A stretch of DNA of 64,000 nucleotides, taken from NCBI GenBank assembly GCA_022496805.1, contig CM040103.1, positions 12,294,001 to 12,358,000 on the forward strand, given 5' to 3'. This DNA comes from Pohlia nutans. Lineage: Eukaryota > Streptophyta > Bryopsida > Bryales > Mniaceae. Shown here piece by piece: positions 57,541-64,000 of the stretch. The position numbers were made by a program, and so were the translations under genes. Numbering within the stretch: the first letter of the stretch is position 1; each line of letters begins with the position of its first letter. Below the pieces are notes generated by a model. That model was not told where the DNA came from. It did not search any database and saw only the letters and a program-made list of their open reading frames with translations.

Positions 57541-58333
57541 CAATTCACTAGTTGCATCTTCGTCATGCGATTGAAGTCCTGAATCTATCGATTCATATGC
57601 CAAATTCATACACTGGTAGCAGATCTATCTTTTTCATTCCCCACTTTGTGCAAACAGTGAACAGTGACGGAATATTGTGCCTAGATTTTTGTCTTCTTGT
57701 GACCAAAACCACTCACAAGCGTCGACGCAACCCATGTGCCTAGCGTGATTTCATTCCTTTTTTCATTTATAGTAAATGAAAAACGACACATTTCCTACTA
57801 GTGATTTGATATCTTGAATCACGCTGTGAAATCTTTGATTCTCATTCAGAAAGACAATCAATCAATCAACCTTTGCATCCATTTTTATTCAAATTTCACT
57901 TCAGATCAAAGTCCTCGCTGCACGTTCCTCATCAATTTAATTTACAGATTTTACGCAGACTCTAACTTTGGCACATGGAATATTAGCTTGATATGATCCT
58001 CTGATGTGCGGGATAAGCTTATCAAATGATTTACTTGGACATCGGATTTCTATGACTCTTTGAATGAGCAGTTCACTAGTAGGAAATGTGTCGTTTTTCA
58101 CTTACTATAATTGAAAAAGGAATGAAACCGCGCCAGGCACATGGGTTGTGTCGATGCTGGTGAGTGGTTTTGGTCACGAGAAGACAAAAATCTAGGCACA
58201 ATATTCCGTCATTGTTTCCTGTTTGCATAAAGTGGGGAATGAAAAGCGATAGGTCTGCTACTAGTGGATGAATCTGACATATGAATTGAGAGATTCAGGA
58301 CATCAATCGCATGATGCAGGTGCAACTCATTGA
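57541..58333. repeat. Fold-back palindrome (arms about 255 bp) with inward CACTA ends
   Basis: The left arm (57541-57797) ends AAACGACACATTTCCTACTAGTG; the right arm (58077-58333) begins with its complement. The 280-bp spacer is unrelated to the arms. Inner words TGCGATTGAAGTCCTGAAT, AGTGACGGAATATTGTGCC and ACCCATGTGCC all recur inverted. Confidence 0.85.
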
Positions 58334-58550
58334 TGCGGTTTAGGGTTTAGATCGAAAGATTTGGAATCCTTCCAAGGAGCCTCGTGCACAGCTTTGTTCA
58401 AGGAGATCAAGTCAAGCAGCATCTTACATGATCCCGGCCGTTGAAAGTCTGGAGAAACCTATTGTAATTAAACAGAGGGAAATCAGGGAAAAGTTTACGT
58501 TGGAAACCCTAGCCAACAGTGAGAGATGATTCTGTTAACAAACAAGGTAA

Positions 58551-58816
58551 AGCTAAAGAATTCAATCTGGAGTTATATATAATTATGAGTTTTGGAATTT
58601 TGAAAGGCAGTCGTGAGAACGAACGACAACAATGTTTTATCAGCAACTTTTTATGCTCCATTTCGAATTCGTACAAGTCTTTTGTGCGAGGGCGGTGACT
58701 GATAATTCAAGGCTTTAATTTCGGATGGAGCATTAATAGTTGCTGACAAAACATTGTTGTCGTTCTTGCCACTGCCTTTGAGACTGGTATATATGTAACT
58801 CTGGATTGAATTCTTT
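58551..58816. repeat. Fold-back repeat (arms about 100 bp)
   Basis: GCTAAAGAATTCAATCTGGAG (58551) and its near complement CTCTGGATTGAATTCTTTAGC (58798) enclose further pairing (ACAACAATGTTTTATCAGCAAC / GTTGCTGACAAAACATTGTTGT). No coding signal. Confidence 0.8.
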
Positions 58817-59109
58817 AGCTCAATGTACTCCTTGTTGAATGTGTGGCACGTTGATTGTGAAGAGAATTATGACTCACTGTTGGTTTGGGTTTCCGAGGTA
58901 GAACTTTTTCCTTATTTCCCTCCCTTGAATTATAATTATAAGTTTCTTTGGGTCGCGCAGGAGCATGAAAGTCTTCACGCTTGTATGTGTTCATGCAAGG
59001 ACAGACGGAACTTTGCAGTTGATATTGAAATCCATGGTGGGGCAGTTAATTGCGGTCGCGGCCCATTGCAATGGGATCATACCATCAAGAATGTTGATGC
59101 ATTACTCGG

Positions 59110-59430
59110 CCCAAAATGAAAAAATCAGTCTTAGATTTGGTAAAATGAATTTAGCAGTTGTGTATATGGAGGTGTTAGCTGATTGTGTGCAAAAATTTAA
59201 ATGCAAAGCACATTGTCTGTAAGATTTCAAGAGCTGCCCACAGTTAGGTTTATCACCTTTGCATGATTGTATTTCGATTTATACATCACCTTCATTTGCA
59301 AATTACCATCCCATCTTTGTTACAAAGAGCAGAATCACCATAACAAATCTCAAAAATTCATGATCAAAACTCATTTCACACTAAGCTGACCGATTTTGAA
59401 AAATCAGCCTTGGTCTTTTCGAAGTCAAAC
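59110..59430. mobile_element. Truncated minus-strand copy of the 0.57-kb TTAA family
   Basis: Complement of the left 320 bp of the family: ATCAGCCTTGGTCTTTTCGAAG at the end matches the AAAGACCAAGGCTGAT start of 20456. The right part is missing. Confidence 0.7.
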
Positions 59431-59448
59431 CTTTAGTATGCAAAGTCT

Positions 59449-62115
59449 TTAACCCCTAAACATCCTCAACCCTCCCCAAATTTAGAGAATTTTAAAGATG
59501 TCTTATAAAATGTAACTTAGAGGGATATTTTTAACTTGATACGTAAATAAAAGTTGTACATTATGAATTTTTTATTCTATCCATACAATTAGATCTATGA
59601 TTGTTGTCACCAATAGTTTTGTACAAAAATAGGAATTCAAAATTCAAATATTTTTTAATTTGATTACAAATATTAAGATATTGACGATTTGTAGATAGAT
59701 AGAAACTTTGGCCCTCTTTCAAGGCCGGCGCGAATAAAGCGTTTATTCGTAATAGTAATAACCCAATGCCCACCGGACAAAGAGTCATTGAAATAAAATT
59801 ACTCTCTCCAGCCGAAAATAGACACTTTAGTAACCAATAACAAGTAATAGTAACTATTAACTATTGGTTGGGTAATTTTTTAAGTGTAAGTCGAATTTTG
59901 GTTTGTTGTAAGATCATCAAGTCATGAGTTATGCAATTGATTGGTAAGGAGCAATGTATTACAACTATATGGTCCGAGTTTGATTCCCATAGGGTCTGTT
60001 TGAGCAGTAATGTGATACACATGATTTGGTGTTATTGGTGAGTTATCATAGGGAGGAAAGTTGTACCAACCAACCAACCCATTTTCAATTTCTTGAGACA
60101 AGTGATTACACCGAGCTAACTGTAAAAAATAAAAAGTGGTTTTTACCACTACCCCTCTTTTATGTGTGTTGTTTTTTTATAAAAAAAATCTTTATTTATT
60201 TAATTTTATTCTATTGGTATTGATTCGTTATTTTCAATTTGTCTTTTATGTAGAAGGATTGATCCAGTATTTTTTATTTTGTAGTTTATTAATGGTGGTG
60301 TGAATGTGGTTGATGGGTTGATATGGAGTGGGTAAGGTAATTTATTCCATTTGTTGTTTTTTTTTACAGGTGTATTAGGAAGCATGGATGGGGCCTTTCA
60401 TATGTGGTATTGTGTTATTTATGTATTTATTATTATTTTTTTAATTGTGTCTATTTGGTTGATTGTGCCAATGTTGTGGTTTTGGTGGTGAACTCAAAAA
60501 TTGTGTATTGCTAGTGGCTCTATTTGTGGTTTTTTTAAGTCTTAAGGAATTGTTGGTTCTTTGTATGCAATAGTATCTGCGGCAAAATGGGCAATAACAT
60601 GTGTGTCTAAGAAAGGTCTAGTATGCGGTGAAAATATTTGGTACCAATTGATGTTTAGTATAACTAGTATTGTGATGGTGTTTGGGTCATTTTCTAGCTG
60701 CTAATCTTGCCCAATGTAATGCTTGTTGGGCCATCTCTTCATTATCTAGGTGGGCATAACTAACATTATCTAGGTGGGCATAACTAATTCCTTTACATGT
60801 GTATTGGAGGGAGGTACCGAGTGATCCCAAAAAATTGTCTTTCGCAAATGGGGAGTAAAATTGTGTAATTTTTGTGGAACATATTACTAGTGAAGAAAAG
60901 TATGAGTAGGAGATGTTGAATGTTGTGAGAGAATCAAAGATACTAGCCGGAACATTGTTGTGATGCTTTTAGTGGGTCTTTATTTATATTTTTGATAGAG
61001 CTATACTACTGTTTCAAATGATTGAATGCAAGGCACTAGACCATGTAAATAGCTTTGATTTATTGTTGCCATAGCCATTTTAATCTAGTGGTTGGAATGG
61101 TGATGAGGTGTCTCCCTTGGTATCTTTATAAATATGAGTTAGTACGTTTTGTGTTTGTATAGTATTTTTCCTAGTGGTATTGTCATTTATGACAATTTGT
61201 AAATGAATTTTGTTGTGATTGTTTGAAATGTAATACTCTAAGGTGGTTACCCCATTACCAATTGGCGCCTTAAACCAACAATTAGGGGCATTTTCCACAA
61301 TTAATGTTGCAATGTTGGTTTTAGCATGAGTTACATGTGAAAATGGATTCTCTGTTATTAGTTTTAGTGTATATAAGTGTGGTTATGGATTCGTTGTTGT
61401 CGGTTTAAGCATCTTTAGTGTGTGCAATACAAATCTTTTGTAGACAAAAACAGCTCTACCTATGTGAATGGGATGTGTCATGCTTCTACTTTGAAAATTT
61501 ATAACTAATTCATTCTTCATCCAAAAATTATGTTTTAACTTGTGTTGAAATCTATTTCTTCTTGCCTAACTCCAAAAAATAATAATACTAAATAATATCA
61601 ATGTCTCATCTGTATTTCTTATTTAGTTGGGAATGGGGTAACATCATAAAAGTTGGGCCACACTATTTTGGTGCCATAGTGACACCAAAGGCCAAATTCA
61701 AGTCATTTTAGTGTCATTTTATCCATACTACGTTGGTATAGTGGTAGGCACCAAATTATCTTAATTGCATTTCAATGCACCATCATGGCATCATGTTTAC
61801 ATGCCTTAAAGTTCCTGATGAACCACCTTCGGTGTAGTGATTTTTGGAGATTCTTTGGCTGCATAATTTTTTGAGTTGACTATTTCAAGAGAATTTTACA
61901 TTGAAATCTTCAAAATTTTGGGTGAATCACTACAACATAAAATGAGGCATAAAATTTTCATAAACTGTCTCCTTTCTAATCAAGTTACACATGCATGAAA
62001 CTAACTTTCCATAAAATATATAGTAAAAATCCACACAGCAAAAAATCAATGACGGATGAGAAAACCGTGTTTGTACATCTTGCACTTTTTAGACAATTGA
62101 ATAATTAGGGGTTAA
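59449..62115. mobile_element. TTAA-ended element containing a nested LINE fragment
   Basis: TTAACCCCTAAACATCC at the left, AATTAGGGGTTAA at the right. The ends match over 11 bp. If paired correctly, the LINE fragment starting at 59692 lies inside, and the element proper is about 0.9 kb. Confidence 0.5.
59692..61440 (-). mobile_element. Rearranged minus-strand copy of the LINE family
   Basis: From the complement of the tail (TAGATAGATAGAAAC, 59692) it covers the 3' UTR and the last codons of ORF2. It then jumps, near 60300-60360, to the region equivalent to 17375 and runs back through the methyltransferase-like segment (AGTATCTGCGGCAAAATGGGC; CTAATCTTGCCCAATGTAATGC) to about 16450 (frame 61080-61298). 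RNase H, knuckle and C-terminal nuclease, about 1.4 kb, are missing. A 27-bp unit, ATTATCTAGGTGGGCATAACTAA, is duplicated at 60741 and 60768. The right limit is uncertain. Confidence 0.8.
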
Positions 62116-62837
62116 ATAATAGTTACTGTCACCACCTCTGCCTATCATAACATTCAGTAGCATGCACTGTCTTTGCCTTGGAAATACACTACCGTAGTTT
62201 ACTAGCAGGTTCGGCATCTTGCTACCTAATAATTAATTAATGTTCAAAAAGTAGGTTCAGCACCTAAAAATAGTATATTGTTAATTTCGGCAATTTTCTC
62301 CTTGAATTTCTTAAGATTTCGGCTTGTACATTGGTTGACATGCAAGATTTGAGTGTTGATAAAGAATGCTCTGTGCTTTATACAAGTGGAGTGGAGTTGT
62401 ATCCAACAATGCATATGGGATATGTGAACTTTTAGGTGAAGCACCTAGTTAGTCTTTATTTTTATAACACGCATAACTTTTGCATAAAGTCTTCAAATGA
62501 CATAAAATTTGCTGGAGGTGAAAGATTACTTGATTTCTAAACTTTTCTTAGACCAAAACAATTCCAAAAAAGTTGATCTTCTATGCACAAATGAGCTTTG
62601 AAAAACTATTAGGAACGCATTTTGATACATTGACCTTTACAATGTTGTGCTGTTTTGTCCATATCTTTTGCATAAAAACTTATTTTGACACAAAACTTGT
62701 TGGAGGTGGAAGAAGACTTGATTTTTCAGCTTTTGTTAGTTGGACACAATTATATTAAACTTCATCTTCTATGCTCAATTGGACTCCCAAAATCTGTGTA
62801 CAACACATTTCAAAAGCCTCACCTAGAGTCTTGCTAC
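62116..62837. other. Non-coding stretch with an imperfect internal duplication
   Basis: The block CTTTTGCATAAAGTCTTCAAATGACATAAAATTTGCTGGAGG (62478-62519) resembles CTTTTGCATAAAAACTTATTTTGACACAAAACTTGTTGGAGG (62666-62707). I see no gene. Confidence 0.45.
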
Positions 62838-63381
62838 TTAACCCCTAAATGTCCTCACCTATTCTGTAAAAGTCAAATCATTACAATTTGCATACTTAAA
62901 ATATCACATTGGATGATTTATAATTTTTCATGGATAGTCATTAGCACTATGAAGGTATGAGAAAAATTTCAACATGATTGGAAGATATTTTGAATATTTA
63001 CAAATTTTATTATGTAAACAAGATAAAAATTCGAAATAAATATATTTTTGTCAAATTTAATATCAAAAATTGTATTTAAGGTAGATAAAAGTTACATGTA
63101 CAAGTAGTAAAAATATGAAAGTGAAGAAAATAAAAGAGACCTATGATTGGAGCATTTTTAGAAAGCCCTTTGTATTTTGGACACTCAAATTTCAAATTTC
63201 TCAACGGTGGAAAAACTTTAAGTGAAGTCTATTTTCCAATCCAAACGGTGAAAAGATGTATCATAACTTAACTTAAACATCTAATGAAAACATTGACTAC
63301 AATAAAGCCAAAACACTTGATTTTTTGGACGCTTGACCAAAAATCAAGCATAATATGGTTGATTGGGCACTTAGGGGTTAA
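62838..63381. mobile_element. TTAA-bounded element (544 bp)
   Basis: TTAACCCCTAAATGTCC to GGGCACTTAGGGGTTAA. The right end TTGATTGGGCACTTAGGGG resembles that of 43244-43791. Confidence 0.75.
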
Positions 63382-63649
63382 CCCATATTCTTTGTGGACT
63401 AATGTAAGTGGGCTTGATTACAAAATGATCACCTTCTCTCCATTGAAATTCACACAAGTCACACTACTATGTTAAAACCCAGTGAAAAGTATAAAATTCT
63501 CACTTTTCGGCAATTTTGAATTATATATTATATAATATTCGGCAAAAGATGCCAATAATTTCCCAAAATTTTAGGCTTCTATTTTTAGAATTATTTTCTG
63601 CCGAATCAACTTGTAAACTACGGTAGATGGTGTGTAATATCTCACACTC

Positions 63650-63877
63650 AACACTACACTAAATAGTGTATTTAGTGTGAGATAATTATAAGATTTGAAA
63701 ATGTTATAGATTTTTACTCTCGACAAAAAAATTTACCAAAGACATTGATTCCAATACTATTGAAAGATCCCCATCTTGACCAATAGAGGGTAAAAAAATT
63801 GGTCAACAGTAAAAACTTACAACATGTTTATGTAAATTAGTGTATCTCACACTAAATATACTATTTAGAGTACTTCA
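63650..63877. mobile_element. MITE-like inverted-repeat unit (about 225 bp)
   Basis: ACTAAATAGTGTATTTAGTG followed by TGAGATA at the left, and its near complement TATCTCACACTAAATATACTATTTAG at 63842-63867. No target duplication could be fixed. Confidence 0.55.
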
Positions 63878-64000
63878 TCAGTTGCCTAATGGACAGGTGG
63901 AGACTCAGGGTGATGAGGGATAGGCAGTGGGCATGAAAGCTACTGAATGTTACTCCGTATGATTTTGCATACATGTTTTACAAATGGATACACAATCCGA

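Overview
The window is a gene-poor, AT-rich, repeat-dominated piece of a eukaryotic nuclear genome. I read it as a streptophyte (land plant or charophyte-type alga). The reasons are a plant-type Ty1/copia element, CACTA- and PIF/Harbinger-type miniature transposons, degenerate TTTAGGG-type sequence, and one two-exon gene whose C-terminal motif (W-Q-x-x-I-L..G-x-x-C-x-P..F-S-G-x-I-x-Y-D) I recognise from small plant membrane proteins. No rRNA, tRNA, CRISPR or prokaryotic feature was seen, and the species cannot be named from this.

Layout. 1-3600: 3' part of a Ty1/copia retrotransposon (protease, integrase, RT, RNase H, probable 3' LTR) with one frameshift and one stop. 6594-19384: a very large non-LTR retrotransposon (about 12.8 kb) bounded by an 11-bp direct repeat. 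It has a long leader, an intact ORF1, and a decayed giant ORF2. In order, ORF2 carries a low-complexity N-terminus, a 2A-like ribosome-skipping motif, an APE-type endonuclease, a reverse transcriptase split by a 287-bp MITE, a domain resembling an N6-adenine methyltransferase fold (inference), RNase H, a CCHC zinc knuckle and a restriction-like endonuclease-type C-terminus. Two different endonuclease domains in one ORF2 is the hallmark of the Dualen/RandI group known from green algae. Short 3' tails and a rearranged minus-strand copy of the same family lie at 3731, 28586, 30915 and 59692.

19.4-37.5 kb and 41.5-64 kb: almost entirely small non-autonomous DNA transposons. The most abundant class has ends beginning TTAACCC(C)T and inverted copies ending AGGGGTTAA; it is often nested and once caught in a site whose unoccupied form is visible in a related element. 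This looks like piggyBac-type TTAA targeting. Others are CACTA-type hairpins (3-bp target duplications GTT, AGT, TGA), PIF/Harbinger-type MITEs (TAA/TTA duplications), and at least five fold-back palindromes, two with arms of about 0.4-0.6 kb.

37.9-41.5 kb: the only convincing host gene, a 237-residue single-pass membrane protein in two exons with a 1.29-kb intron. The intron holds a hairpin and a degenerate minisatellite; a duplicated block of about 260 bp lies upstream of the gene.

Apart from the retrotransposon proteins and this one gene, I found no supportable coding sequence.
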